The notes under the pieces: model-generated
Told to the model about the DNA's origin: nothing
The model's input: the letters and a program-made list of their open reading frames with translations, nothing else
Databases searched by the model: none
Translations under genes and position numbers: made by a program
Assembly: GCF_002214565.1 (NCBI RefSeq)
Contig: NZ_CP015106.1
Location: forward strand, 806,001-870,000
DNA from: Thermococcus radiotolerans
GTDB taxonomy: Archaea; Methanobacteriota_B; Thermococci; Thermococcales; Thermococcaceae
Direction of reading: 5' to 3'
DNA length: 64,000 nucleotides
Part shown: piece after piece, positions 53,865-64,000 of the stretch
Position numbering within the stretch: the stretch's first letter is position 1
How the letters are laid out: every line of letters begins with the position of its first letter

Positions 53865-54461
53865 TTATCTCTTCGATTCTTTTTGACCGCTTGAAACTTC
53901 AGGCTTCCCAGGATTGGGAATCCCCGGTACATCCCGCAGTTCTCTGCCAACAATCCGCTCTATGAGTAAGCCCATAGCGAGCACAAAGACCACCGTGAGG
54001 GCGAGTCTCGCCAGCATGAACCCCGCGCCAAGGAACTGGAGTTCTACCAGCTCCTGGGGAATCTTTATGCACGCCCAGGCAGAGAGGAAGGCAATAACAC
54101 TCGCAACACGGGCACCTTTTTTGAGCAGGGACGCCGCTATGGGGAAGGCCACGTAGAGCGGACCCGTTGGAAAGGCCCCGATGAATATCGCAAGCAGCAT
54201 GCTTTTTACCCCAGAGTTCCCCCCGAGGTATCTCACGATCAGGTCATCCGGCACAAACACCGCAAAGAGCCCCATCAGGACCATCACAGCGGGCAGGATG
54301 AGGATCATCTCAACGAAGAACTCGGCCGAAGATGATATCACCGGCTCCCTCTTATCCGGATACATGAGCAGCAGAGCCACCGCAACGACCAGTGTGGCGC
54401 CTAAAAACATCAAGTCCTTTATGAATCCTTTTTTCCGCCCTTCCTTCTGTGTTCCTTTCAT
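53865..54461 (-). CDS. Permease half, DUF318/ArsP_1-type
   Basis: 198 residues, five or so helices, with GVKSMLLAIFIGAFPTGPLYVAFPIAASLLKKGA, the repeated half of the UPF0718 permease family (metalloid or unknown export). Overlaps the upstream half-permease by 4 nt. The tandem half-genes resemble the internal duplication of the full-length family, which is about 300-340 residues. Confidence 0.8.
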   Translation of the reverse strand: MKGTQKEGRKKGFIKDLMFLGATLVVAVALLLMYPDKREPVISSSAEFFVEMILILPAVMVLMGLFAVFVPDDLIVRYLGGNSGVKSMLLAIFIGAFPTGPLYVAFPIAASLLKKGARVASVIAFLSAWACIKIPQELVELQFLGAGFMLARLALTVVFVLAMGLLIERIVGRELRDVPGIPNPGKPEVSSGQKESKR

Positions 54462-54940
54462 AGAATCGCCCCCATGATAAGGCCGATAATGATCGCAACG
54501 ATGAAGCTGAGGGCGTTCCTGAGCAGGGCCAGCTTATTCCCCAGGATTCTCATCTCGAGGGGCAACGTCACGAAGCCGATCATAGTCAGCGTCGTTATGA
54601 AGACGGCAACCGAGGTCACGGAGGCACCCTTTTCAAGCAGCGAGGCCGCGAGGGGGAAGGCTATCAGGGAGGGGATGTGCAGTATTGCGCCGAGGAATGC
54701 AACGGTTAGAATACCAACCAGCCCTGCTTCATTTCCAACGATCCCGGAGATTGTCTTCTCCGGCACAAAACCGGACATCAGCCCTATGATCAGGATTATG
54801 GCGAGCATCGTTGGGAGAATCCTGACGAACGACTTCGCGGCAACCCTTAGGGCCCGTCTCGCCTTGGCCTCGTCCTTCCAGAAACCGACGAGGAGACATA
54901 CGAGGGCTAGGACGTTTATAAACAGAGTAGTCGTGCTCAT
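54458..54940 (-). CDS. Permease half, DUF318/ArsP_1-type
   Basis: 160 residues with about five helices and the same core as its partner, GIVGNEAGLVGILTVAFLGAILHIPSLIAFPLAASLLEKGASV. The two share the F/GPL or IPSLIAFPLAASLLxKGA block, so they are paralogous halves of one transporter. ATG 54940 lies some 65 nt from the converging upstream region. Confidence 0.8.
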   Translation of the reverse strand: MSTTTLFINVLALVCLLVGFWKDEAKARRALRVAAKSFVRILPTMLAIILIIGLMSGFVPEKTISGIVGNEAGLVGILTVAFLGAILHIPSLIAFPLAASLLEKGASVTSVAVFITTLTMIGFVTLPLEMRILGNKLALLRNALSFIVAIIIGLIMGAIL

Positions 54941-55004
54941 GGCTTTTCCACCATGAGAAGCATGAAAAAAGTTTTATAAAAAACTAACTGGCGGCATCGG
55001 ATAA

Positions 55005-56372
55005 TCAGCCCAGTGCCGCTTCCAAAAGGCTCAATCCCAGCTCAAGGTACTCTTTAGCCTTCTCCTCGCTCTTTGCCTCGCTGAAGACCCTGATTATCGG
55101 CTCCGTTCCGCTGGCCCTGACGAGAACCCAGCCGTCCGGGAAGAGCACCTTAGTGCCGTCGGTGGTGTCAACAGTGTAGCCCCTCTTTTCAGCGAGCTCG
55201 GCGACCCTGGAGACTATCGCCTTTCTGTCGCCTTCGACTTTCCTTTTCGTCTTGAACTGGTAGTATTTCGGCAGTTCGTCAATCAGCTCGCTGAACTTCT
55301 TGCCGGATTTCGCGAAGATCTCGACTATCTTTGCCACCGTCATCGCCCCGTCCCTGCCGAGGACGAAGTCTGGGAAAATTACTCCACCGTTCTCCTCTCC
55401 TCCTATCGTTCCGTTGTGCTCGAGGAGAGCCCTCGCAACGATGAGGTCGCCGACCTTGGTTCTCATGACTTCCGCGTTGTTCCTCTTCGCTATGTCATCC
55501 AGCAGGTTGGAGGTGGCTATCGTCGTGACGAGAAGCCCACCGCCGTTCTCCCTCAGAACTGCATCGGCAACCAGAGCGAAGGTCTTGTCCCCCTGTATGA
55601 ACCTGCCGTTCTCGTCTATGAAAACCGCCCTGTCGGCGTCGCCGTCCTGGGCAACCCCAAAGTCGGCACCGAGGGCCTTCACGATCTCCATGAAGCCCTT
55701 CAGGTTCTCCTCGTTCGGCTCGGGATTTCTGGCCGGGAAGTGGCCGTCCGGATGGGCGTTGACGCTGACGACCTTGCAGCCGAGCTCGCGAAGGAGGTAG
55801 GGGAGTGTTAGGCTTCCGGCACCGTTGGATGTGTCCACGACCACGAAGGGCCTCCGCTTTTTGATGGCCTCAACGTCAACCCTGCCCTTTATCGCCTCGA
55901 TGTAGGGCTTGATGACGTCCTCCTTCCTGACGTCGCCTATCTCGTCCCACTTGGCCCTGTCGAAGTCCTCTTTGAAGAAAACCTCCTCCACGACGGCTTC
56001 GCGCTCCTTCTTCAGCCCCATGCCGTTGGGTTCGAGCAGTTTTATGCCGTTGTATTCGGGCGGGTTGTGGGAGGCGGTTATCACAGCACCGCCGTCGGCC
56101 CCGAAGTGTGCCGTTGCGAACTGTATCGCAGGGGTTGGGGCTATTCCGACGTCTATGACGTCGCAGCCGGTGCTGAGAAGGCCGCTTATAAGAGCGCCCT
56201 TGAGCATCTCCCCGCTGACGCGGGTATCCATGCCGACCACTACGAGGGGCTTCTCCCTCCCCTCGCGCTTGAGCATCGTTCCGAAGGCCATGCCCATCCT
56301 GAGGGCAAAGTCCGGGGTTATCATTTCGTTGGCTATCCCCCTGACGCCGAAGGTACCGAACAGCCTTCCCAT
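55005..56372 (-). CDS. manB: Phosphomannomutase/phosphoglucomutase
   Basis: 455 residues. All four family loops are intact: TASHNPPEYNGIK (phospho-Ser), DGDADR (Mg2+), GEENGG and RASGTEPIIRV (phosphate). Converts mannose-6-phosphate and mannose-1-phosphate (and glucose equivalents) for GDP-mannose and for glycogen metabolism. ATG 56372 follows GAGGTGATT; the preceding GTG is inside that site. It ends the mannosylglycerate operon, as in Pyrococcus. Confidence 0.95.
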   Translation of the reverse strand: MGRLFGTFGVRGIANEMITPDFALRMGMAFGTMLKREGREKPLVVVGMDTRVSGEMLKGALISGLLSTGCDVIDVGIAPTPAIQFATAHFGADGGAVITASHNPPEYNGIKLLEPNGMGLKKEREAVVEEVFFKEDFDRAKWDEIGDVRKEDVIKPYIEAIKGRVDVEAIKKRRPFVVVDTSNGAGSLTLPYLLRELGCKVVSVNAHPDGHFPARNPEPNEENLKGFMEIVKALGADFGVAQDGDADRAVFIDENGRFIQGDKTFALVADAVLRENGGGLLVTTIATSNLLDDIAKRNNAEVMRTKVGDLIVARALLEHNGTIGGEENGGVIFPDFVLGRDGAMTVAKIVEIFAKSGKKFSELIDELPKYYQFKTKRKVEGDRKAIVSRVAELAEKRGYTVDTTDGTKVLFPDGWVLVRASGTEPIIRVFSEAKSEEKAKEYLELGLSLLEAALG

Positions 56373-56382
56373 TGCAATCACC

Positions 56383-56808
56383 TCACATTAGAGCACTGGC
56401 AAAGTTGATTATCATCATCACGAAGATGTAGAGCCCGTAGACGAACGCCCCAGCCTGAATCAGAGAGACGAGTATTTTCAGCGGCTTCCACTTGCCGGAA
56501 AGCAGAGGCACGGGAATGCCGATCAGTATCGCGGCGAAGAGGTATATCACCGCGTTCTTTATGGCGGAGTAGTCCACAGGTATGTTTATCTGCGGGTAGG
56601 TTATGGTGACCTCCTGTCCCTGGACCGTGAACGTTATATCCGCGTTCTGGAGGCCCACGACGATTATGTAGGACATTATGAGCACGAAGAGCAGCGTGGG
56701 CAGGAGACTGAGCGAAAGGGAAGATATCGAGCTGCTGAACCGCTCCCACTCATCCCCACAGTTCTTGACCTTCTCTTTCTTTTCCTTCTTTTCAGCTTCT
56801 TCAGCCAT
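56383..56808 (-). CDS. Small membrane protein of the mannosylglycerate operon
   Basis: 141 residues. A highly charged Lys/Glu N-terminus (about 1-20), Ser-rich linker, and three predicted helices (about 34-54, 87-108, 113-138) with a short external loop (QNADITFTVQGQEVTITYPQINIP) between. It lies between manC and the phosphomannomutase, in the same direction, with 2 nt after the previous stop. No function known; its fixed place in the operon makes a role in solute synthesis, retention or sensing worth testing. Confidence 0.75.
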   Translation of the reverse strand: MAEEAEKKEKKEKVKNCGDEWERFSSSISSLSLSLLPTLLFVLIMSYIIVVGLQNADITFTVQGQEVTITYPQINIPVDYSAIKNAVIYLFAAILIGIPVPLLSGKWKPLKILVSLIQAGAFVYGLYIFVMMIINFASALM

Positions 56809-56810
56809 CA

Positions 56811-58193
56811 TCACTCCCTCCCGAAATCGTCCGCAAAGCGGACTATATCGTCCTCACCCAGGTACTCCCCGATCTGGGTCTCGATGACCTCAAGAACTAC
56901 CTTGCCCGGGTTCTCAAGCCTGTGGATGACGCCGGCGGGTATGAACGTGCTCTCGCCCGGCCGGAGGAGGATTTCCTTCTCCCCGACGCGGACCTTTGCG
57001 GTACCCCTGACCACTACCCAGTGCTCCGAGCGGTGATAGTGCATCTGAAGGGAGAGCTTCTTGCCGGGCAGAACGGTGAGGCGCTTTATCTTGTAGCGGT
57101 CCCCCTCCTCCAGAACCGTGTAGCTTCCCCAGGGCCTGTATGCAGTTCTGTGGACCATGACACGCTCATCGTTCATCTCCTTGAGGCGCCTGTAGACCTC
57201 CTTCACCCTCTGTCCCTCGCCGCGGTGGGCGACGAGGAGAGCATCGTCGGTGTCTATGATTATCAAATCATCAACACCAACCGTGGCCGTTAAGCGGCTC
57301 GTCATCACGAGGTTGTTGCGCGAGTTAACACCGATGTGATAGCCCTTCTTGCCGCCGACCTTGACGGCGTTTCCACTATCGTCCTTCTCCATCACCTCGT
57401 AGATGGCGTCGAAGCTGCCCAGGTCGTTCCAGTAGGCGTTGAGCGGAACCACCGCGGCCCTGTCAGTTTTCTCCATGACGCCGTAGTCAACCGAGACCTC
57501 GGGAACCAGCTCGTAGGCCTTCTCGATGCTCTCCGCCGTTTCAAAGGCCTCGTAGACATCGGGGGCGTGCCTCTTCACCTCCTCGGTGAAAACCTCCGTG
57601 TCGAACATGAACATGCCGCTGTTCCAGTAGTAGCCGTTCTCGACGTAGCGCTTCGCGGTCTCAAGGTCCGGCTTCTCCTTGAACTCGGCCACCAGATAGC
57701 CGCCCTCAAGCTTCTCCCCGGGCTTTATGTAGCCGTAGCCGGTGTGAGGCTTGGTCGGCTTTATCCCGAAGGTCACGAGGTAATTCCTAGCAAGTTTCTC
57801 CGCGTTTCTGAAGGCTTTTACGTAGTTCTCGTTGGCCTCTATCAGGTGGTCGGAGGGGAGCACCGCGACTATCGAGTCTCCGAAGGTCTCTTCGATTCTC
57901 TTTATTCCCCAGAATATAGCCGGCAGAGTGTTTTTTCCCTGGGGCTCGAGGAGGATGTTGTTCTCGGGCAGCTCCAGGCCCAGCTCCCGCAGGTCGTCGA
58001 GAACGCGGAAGCGGTACATATCGTTGGTGACCACGAAAATCTCCTCGGGCTTTGAAAAGGTAAGCGCCCTCTGGACGGTTTTCTGGAAGAGGGAGTACTC
58101 GTCGAACATCCTTATGAACTGCTTGGGCATCAGCTCCCTGCTGAGGGGCCAGAGCCTCGTTCCCTTTCCCCCGGCAAGAATCAGCGTCTTCAT
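56811..58193 (-). CDS. manC: Mannose-1-phosphate guanylyltransferase / mannose-6-P isomerase
   Basis: Bifunctional 460-residue enzyme. N-terminal GDP-mannose pyrophosphorylase domain: LAGGKGTRLWPLSRELMPKQF and FKEKPDLETAKRYV. C-terminal type II isomerase cupin: QMHYHRSEHWVVVRGTAKV and PGESTFIPAGVIHRLENPG. Makes GDP-mannose for mannosylglycerate. Its start overlaps mpgP by 4 nt. Confidence 0.95.
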   Translation of the reverse strand: MKTLILAGGKGTRLWPLSRELMPKQFIRMFDEYSLFQKTVQRALTFSKPEEIFVVTNDMYRFRVLDDLRELGLELPENNILLEPQGKNTLPAIFWGIKRIEETFGDSIVAVLPSDHLIEANENYVKAFRNAEKLARNYLVTFGIKPTKPHTGYGYIKPGEKLEGGYLVAEFKEKPDLETAKRYVENGYYWNSGMFMFDTEVFTEEVKRHAPDVYEAFETAESIEKAYELVPEVSVDYGVMEKTDRAAVVPLNAYWNDLGSFDAIYEVMEKDDSGNAVKVGGKKGYHIGVNSRNNLVMTSRLTATVGVDDLIIIDTDDALLVAHRGEGQRVKEVYRRLKEMNDERVMVHRTAYRPWGSYTVLEEGDRYKIKRLTVLPGKKLSLQMHYHRSEHWVVVRGTAKVRVGEKEILLRPGESTFIPAGVIHRLENPGKVVLEVIETQIGEYLGEDDIVRFADDFGRE

Positions 58194-58921
58194 AACACCA
58201 CCTCCAGTAGTTCGACGACAGAGCTTATATTTTTAGCCCTCCGATGTCTGAGGCTTCCAACGATGAACGGATGGTCAACGACGTCCAGGAGAGGGAAATC
58301 GTTCTCCCCGTCCCCCAAAGCGTAGCTCTCAACCCGCTCCAGGCAGGAGTAGAGGTTCAGCAGCTCCACTGCGGCCCGCCCCTTGTCGGTGTCCCCTGTA
58401 ACGCCCAGGAACCTGCTGCCCCTCGACACCCTCAGGCCCATGCTCTCAAGCACTTCCTCGAAACCTGAGCTTTCCCACTTGAATATCGTCTCGCTGTAAC
58501 CGCGCTCCATCGCCAGCCTCGCCAGGCTCTCCGGGAGTCCCGTGAAGGCCATGACCTCTGCGAGCGTGCAGTTGCCGTAGTACTTGAGGCCGTATTCCCC
58601 TGCGAGACCATCGAGGGCAGCCTTTATCCGGTCGTATTCCTCCCCCAGCTCGATGATAACGTATTCCCCCCGCTTCCTTCCGTTGACCTCGAAGGGGAAG
58701 TAGCCCTCGGGAATCACGATGGCACTTCCGTTCTCGACTATGAACGGGCCCTTCAGCCCCCAGGCCTTCCTGTAGTACTCCTGCTCCGCGAGGGTCTTCG
58801 AGGAGTTGAGCACGACCTCAAAGCCCGCCTCGAGAAGTGATTTAAGGACCGGTCCGGCCGGTTCGGGGGAGTAGTCGTCGCCGAGCAGTGTTCTGTCGAG
58901 GTCGAGGAAGAGCACCCTCAT
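58190..58921 (-). CDS. mpgP: Mannosyl-3-phosphoglycerate phosphatase
   Basis: 243-residue HAD phosphatase with motif FLDLDRTLLGDD and GDGENDFPLLD. Removes phosphate from mannosyl-3-phosphoglycerate to give the compatible solute mannosylglycerate. ATG 58921 follows GAGGTGTG and lies 2 nt before the mpgS stop. Overlaps manC. Confidence 0.95.
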   Translation of the reverse strand: MRVLFLDLDRTLLGDDYSPEPAGPVLKSLLEAGFEVVLNSSKTLAEQEYYRKAWGLKGPFIVENGSAIVIPEGYFPFEVNGRKRGEYVIIELGEEYDRIKAALDGLAGEYGLKYYGNCTLAEVMAFTGLPESLARLAMERGYSETIFKWESSGFEEVLESMGLRVSRGSRFLGVTGDTDKGRAAVELLNLYSCLERVESYALGDGENDFPLLDVVDHPFIVGSLRHRRAKNISSVVELLEVVL

Positions 58922-58923
58922 CG

Positions 58924-60105
58924 TCACACCTCGAAGCGAAGGAGCGTTTCGGCGTTGTCCTCCAGGGTCTCCATCCACCGGTTCACGTCTATGTTCTCTA
59001 TGGGGGGCATGATCCTCGGACTCGGCGGTTCCTCGTTCTCACCCAGGAGACCGTGGAGGCGAAGCTCCTTCAGTATCTGGTTCCTCATGGATTCCGTCGC
59101 CAGCTTGGAGTGGTATATCGTCCCCAGGGAGCTGAGAATCATGTTAACGACGTGCTCCTGCCCCTTGTCCTCGTGCAGGTGGGGGTTCAGCGTTTCTATC
59201 TGGAACACCTCTACCCCTTGGTCGTAAACGTCCGTGTGAGGGTCCTCTCCCCACCTTCCGAAGGTCTCGAAGAGGTACACCAGCTCAAAGGGTTCTATCG
59301 AGTAGCCCGTCGAGAACGGCATTATCTCGGCCAGCTTTATGCTCATCGCGTGCTCGCCGGCGTTTCCGGTCACTATGATGTTCGTCTCGAAGTTCGTGGC
59401 CACGCCGAAGAGGGCGTTCATGTAGCGGTTCGTTATCTCGCTCACGCGGCCCCACTTTCTGAAGTACAGCCCCTTCGTGCTGACCTTGGGCTTGTGGCGC
59501 CAGCTCAGGCGAACCATCGCGTATTCGCTCTCGCTCATCAGAAAGCCAGCCGCGTAGTCCTTCACGTACTCGTTGACGGAGCCGGGAATGTAGTTGTCGG
59601 CATCAACGAAGCCCACGTACTTGGCCCCTATAGCCTTCGCCAGGAGGATTCCTATAAGCATCCCCTCACCTTTCCCACTCCGCACGCTTCCGTTTTCGTC
59701 GAGGATGTCCGTGTATCCCACCTCGCGGAAGGCCTCGGCGACCCCCACGTCCTTCTGGTGGACCATTATTATGCGCGAGTGTGTGAGGTTGTAGAAGTGC
59801 TTTACGAGGTCAACCTCCTGCTTGAAGAGGTTCGGCCCCTTCCTCTTGCTGTTCGAGACGATTATTATCGGGCACTGGTGCGGTATGGCCTTCAGAACAC
59901 CGTCGACAAGCTGGAGCTTCTCGTTCTTCATCGGGACGACTATCGCGATGTCTTCAAGAGTTCCATAGATGTCCTCGCGGGGCACGTTCGTGACGGTAAA
60001 GCTCCCCACGTCTCGCGTCTGAGTGTCCAGCTTGATGACCTTCTGAACCTCGTAAATCTCAACCGCTCCAAACAGCTCCTTGTAAACCGGAGCCTCCAAA
60101 AGCAA
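58924..60105 (-). CDS. mpgS: Mannosyl-3-phosphoglycerate synthase
   Basis: GT55 glycosyltransferase that joins GDP-mannose and 3-phosphoglycerate. 393 residues. It contains [19 protein letters not shown] and [15 protein letters not shown], matching the Pyrococcus horikoshii enzyme along its length. Start is the TTG at 60105 ([13 protein letters not shown]), chosen because GGGGTGGT lies just before it and it matches the known protein; the open frame runs further up to 60213 but overlaps the upstream gene stop. First gene of the mpgS-mpgP-manC-membrane protein-pmm operon, induced by salt and heat in related species. Confidence 0.92.
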   Translation of the reverse strand: MLLEAPVYKELFGAVEIYEVQKVIKLDTQTRDVGSFTVTNVPREDIYGTLEDIAIVVPMKNEKLQLVDGVLKAIPHQCPIIIVSNSKRKGPNLFKQEVDLVKHFYNLTHSRIIMVHQKDVGVAEAFREVGYTDILDENGSVRSGKGEGMLIGILLAKAIGAKYVGFVDADNYIPGSVNEYVKDYAAGFLMSESEYAMVRLSWRHKPKVSTKGLYFRKWGRVSEITNRYMNALFGVATNFETNIIVTGNAGEHAMSIKLAEIMPFSTGYSIEPFELVYLFETFGRWGEDPHTDVYDQGVEVFQIETLNPHLHEDKGQEHVVNMILSSLGTIYHSKLATESMRNQILKELRLHGLLGENEEPPSPRIMPPIENIDVNRWMETLEDNAETLLRFEV

Positions 60106-60187
60106 TTCAACCACCCCTTGATAATTTTCGAAGATGAAAAGGAAACCCCGTAAAAAATTTGGGAACACGAAAATAAAAAGGTTTGTT

Positions 60188-62192
<2,005 letters not shown>

Positions 62193-62244
62193 TGGAACCA
62201 CCGTGATAGAAGTGAGGGTGGACCTATTTAACCTTTCCCTTCTG

Positions 62245-62261
62245 TATCACCGAAAGTGTTA
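62245..62261 (-). promoter_or_regulatory. TGM-like site upstream of pgi
   Basis: TATCAC-CGAAA-GTGTTA, 11 of 12 arm bases. It overlaps the end of the M50 protease gene and is upstream of the pgi TATA-like element (GGTTAAATAG, minus, about 62227-62236), the opposite geometry from malP and glk. A half-site GTGATA also sits at 62203-62208. Confidence 0.5.
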
Positions 62262-62867
62262 CAGCAGTCTGAAGAGGAGGTAGGCGACGCCGATGGAGAC
62301 CGCCCAAGCTCCAGCGTTCCAGCGGACGACCTTGGAGCCGTCCAGGGGCGGGAAGGGGAGCAGGTTGAAGAACGCCAGCCACAGGTTGACCGTTGCCGTA
62401 GTCTTGACGACCCACCAGACGGGCGTGAACGGAGCCACTGCCCTCAGGGCCACCAGCGCGGCAGCGCCGACGGCTATGTTGGTAAGCGGACCCGCGAGGG
62501 CTATCTTTCCGAAAGCCTCCCTGGAATCCACAGCGTAGGGGGCGTAGACCTGAACGGCACCGAGGGCGGCGAATATCCACGCCGTTCCGGTGAGAAGGCG
62601 AGTCGCTATGCCCACGAGAAGCGCCAGGAGTATTCCCGTGTCCCAGCGTTTGTAGTACGCCCTGTAACCGTAGTGCCGCGCCACCTGCCTGTGGGCTATT
62701 TCGTGGAAGATGAAGGCCGTCAGAACGGCGATGACGGAGTAGGGAATCGCGTATGGGTCAAAGTTGGAAAACAGCAGAGCGAGGACTAGAAAAGAAATCA
62801 GTAAATCCTCGATCTCCCTCCTTCCCATGCCGCCCCTGTGAACTCCCTTCCACGGTTCGTAGCCCAT
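62259..62867 (-). CDS. Site-2 protease (M50) family membrane protein
   Basis: 202 residues, about six helices. Zinc motif FIFHEIAHRQVARHYG (HExxH, about 53-57) and NLLPFPPLDGSKVV (NPxPxxDG type, Asp third ligand). Intramembrane zinc protease; no PDZ or CBS domain, so a minimal form. Substrate unknown. ATG 62867 is used; ATG 62828 is possible. Last gene of a likely TraB-zinc ribbon-KH-M50 operon. Confidence 0.9.
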   Translation of the reverse strand: MGYEPWKGVHRGGMGRREIEDLLISFLVLALLFSNFDPYAIPYSVIAVLTAFIFHEIAHRQVARHYGYRAYYKRWDTGILLALLVGIATRLLTGTAWIFAALGAVQVYAPYAVDSREAFGKIALAGPLTNIAVGAAALVALRAVAPFTPVWWVVKTTATVNLWLAFFNLLPFPPLDGSKVVRWNAGAWAVSIGVAYLLFRLL

Positions 62868-62888
62868 CGGAACGCCCCGCGGGGAGGC

Positions 62889-63068
62889 TCACTTGCCCTT
62901 TACTTCAATCTTCTTGCCGATTACAAGCTCGGCGGCTTTAACGGCGGCACCACCGCTTCCCACCGCTATCCTCACCTGATCCTCCGGAACGTAAACGACT
63001 ATCTTGTCCTCAAGCTCCTCGATTTCAAGGATCTTGACGTTGAGCATCTTCTCAAGTCTGTCCTTCAT
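62889..63068 (-). CDS. Small KH-domain protein, 59 aa
   Basis: MKDRLEKMLNVKILEIEELEDKIVVYVPEDQVRIAVGSGGAAVKAAELVIGKKI-type sequence: a short alpha/beta fold with a GSGG turn where KH domains have GxxG, so it probably binds RNA. 59 residues. Not in simple long-ORF lists but has the right codon use and tight spacing. Function unknown; similar to the KH modules of archaeal NusA. Confidence 0.75.
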   Translation of the reverse strand: MKDRLEKMLNVKILEIEELEDKIVVYVPEDQVRIAVGSGGAAVKAAELVIGKKIEVKGK

Positions 63069-63117
63069 GGTGAATCCCCAAGAATGCTGTAGCGGTTCTA
63101 AATATAAAAGTAACGAA

Positions 63118-63294
63118 TCAGTCGAAGTCCCAGATGGTTCTCCCCTTGTGAAACATCATGACGTAGCCGCAGTTCCTGCAGATGACTATCTTCACCTTGT
63201 GCGCCGTAAAGCCCCATTTGCTGTCTATCTTCCCCTCCTCAACGCTGAAATCCGTTCCGCCGCAGAGCGGGCAGACCAGATGCTTTCTCTCCAT
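63118..63294 (-). CDS. Small zinc-ribbon protein, 58 aa
   Basis: 58 residues with CPLCGG (about 8-13) and CRNCGY (about 39-44) as a four-Cys zinc site, and the W-G-F-T-A-H-K segment between. Common archaeal family of unknown function. ATG 63294 follows GGTGATGTG. Its start lies 4 nt beyond the TraB stop, so co-transcribed. Confidence 0.8.
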   Translation of the reverse strand: MERKHLVCPLCGGTDFSVEEGKIDSKWGFTAHKVKIVICRNCGYVMMFHKGRTIWDFD

Positions 63295-63298
63295 CACA

Positions 63299-63994
63299 TC
63301 ACCCCCCTGTCCAGTAGGGCGAGAGGAACCTCCTCTCTTTCGCCCTGTCGAGGAGGTGCTCTATCCCGGGCTTGTGGCCGAGGCCGACCACGGCTATAAC
63401 CCTCGGTCTCTTAACTCCTTGGAGCTTAAGGTTCTCGACTATGGAGACGAGGTTCCTCGCCATGACTTCATTCCTCTCCTCGACCAGAACGCGGTAGAGG
63501 TATGGGTAGCGGCGCTTGAACTGCACCATCATGATCCTGTACTCCGCCATTGGGTCGGAGGGCTCGCCGAGCCTAACGGGCAGGAATATCCCCAGGGCTT
63601 CCAGGGCCATTAGGAGCTTCTCCCTCCCAGGGGCGGCGGCTATCTTGGAGAGTATGACGTTGATATCCTCATCTATGAGGTAGAGGGGGACGCCGAGGGC
63701 CTGGGCGGCGCTTATAGCCGCTTTCATCTCCTCACCGGGCTTCATCCCGAACTCCTCTCCCAGTTTCTCCTCGACCTTCGCGAGTGCGTAGTTTATCAGC
63801 CCCTTCCTGCCGAAGCGGAGGGCATCCTCGAGGGTCATCTTCCTGTTCTCGTTCATGGCAAGGAAACGTGCCCTGTCGAGCTCTATCGCAACGGCGTGGG
63901 GCCTCTCATCGAGTATCGTCCTGATGACCTCCTCCCTGCTCTTCGGCGAAACGTGCATCGTGCCTATGAGCCTGACGTAGCGAAGATAGCTCAT
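63299..63994 (-). CDS. TraB/PrgY-family protein
   Basis: 231 residues. TraB motifs GTMHVSPKSREEV (N-terminal), AIELDRARF and VVGLGHKPGIEHLL. Related to the pheromone shutdown protein TraB of enterococci and to Tiki-like metalloprotease folds; archaeal function not known. The ATG is 6 nt from the window end and is preceded by GAGAGG, so the gene seems complete. Confidence 0.88.
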   Translation of the reverse strand: MSYLRYVRLIGTMHVSPKSREEVIRTILDERPHAVAIELDRARFLAMNENRKMTLEDALRFGRKGLINYALAKVEEKLGEEFGMKPGEEMKAAISAAQALGVPLYLIDEDINVILSKIAAAPGREKLLMALEALGIFLPVRLGEPSDPMAEYRIMMVQFKRRYPYLYRVLVEERNEVMARNLVSIVENLKLQGVKRPRVIAVVGLGHKPGIEHLLDRAKERRFLSPYWTGG

Positions 63995-64000
63995 CCTCTC

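Overview
The window is a chromosomal segment of a hyperthermophilic euryarchaeon of the order Thermococcales, most likely a Thermococcus species. The evidence is an undivided RpoB followed by split RpoA1/RpoA2, a 67-residue histone, L12/P0 proteins with shared acidic tails, an ADP-dependent sugar kinase, a cupin-type glucose-6-phosphate isomerase, a GTP-type PEP carboxykinase, a mannosylglycerate operon, TATA boxes with purine-rich BREs, and TATCAC-N5-GTGATA sites (the Thermococcales glycolytic motif, TGM). Gene density is very high; most genes start behind GGTG or GGAGG ribosome binding sites and many overlap by 4 nt.

Layout. 0-2.4 kb: ribosomal stalk operon L1 (cut by the window edge)-P0-L12 and a small conserved gene. 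2.4-3.1 kb: gene-free stretch with a train of five perfect hairpins, a facing pair of repeats and tRNA-Arg. 3.1-9.2 kb: dCTP deaminase, histone, B12-type radical SAM protein, Toprim protein, DnaG, glutamyl-tRNA synthetase. 9.2-16.4 kb: sugar metabolism (alpha-glucan phosphorylase with TGM, PEP carboxykinase, NDP-sugar pyrophosphorylase, a phosphohexomutase relative without its catalytic serine loop) and thymidylate kinase. 16.6-29.7 kb: membrane and envelope genes (ABC exporter, two MFS permeases with palindromic operators, hydrolase, two tandem GDPDs, lipoproteins, PrsW protease, phosphoesterase, HAD phosphatase). 29.9-32.7 kb: two-subunit glycine dehydrogenase. 33-33.4 kb: three tRNAs. 33.9-43.3 kb: RNA polymerase and ribosomal operon rpoH-B-A1-A2-L30e-nusA-S12-S7. 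43.4-46.6 kb: phosphodiesterase, Nre repair protein, tRNA-Cys and tRNA-Ser, ubiquitin-like sulfur carrier. 46.65-49.1 kb: an AT-rich accessory patch of exported proteins, both apparently frameshifted. 49.1-54.9 kb: alanine aminotransferase, a split LysO exporter, L44e-S27e-aIF2alpha-Nop10-PAC2, and a pair of half-permeases. 55-62.2 kb: mannosylglycerate operon (mpgS-mpgP-manC-membrane protein-pmm), ADP-glucokinase with TGM, and pgi. 62.2-64 kb: site-2 protease, KH protein, zinc ribbon and TraB protein.

How it works together. Glucan phosphorylase, phosphohexomutase, ADP-glucokinase and Pgi feed sugars into the modified Embden-Meyerhof pathway; PEP carboxykinase links it to the C4 pool. Mannosylglycerate genes divert hexose phosphate via GDP-mannose to a compatible solute. 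TGM sites directly downstream of the TATA boxes at malP and glk fit repression by the Tgr regulator when sugar is absent.

The least expected signals are: a two-part hairpin repeat placed immediately 3' of three different tRNA genes (Arg, Thr, Cys), with facing partner copies at two of them; a five-hairpin train with about 40-nt spacing; the phosphohexomutase paralogue lacking its TASHNP loop; an undescribed membrane protein inside the mannosylglycerate operon; and the decaying AT-rich exported-protein locus. No insertion sequence, CRISPR array or rRNA gene was seen.
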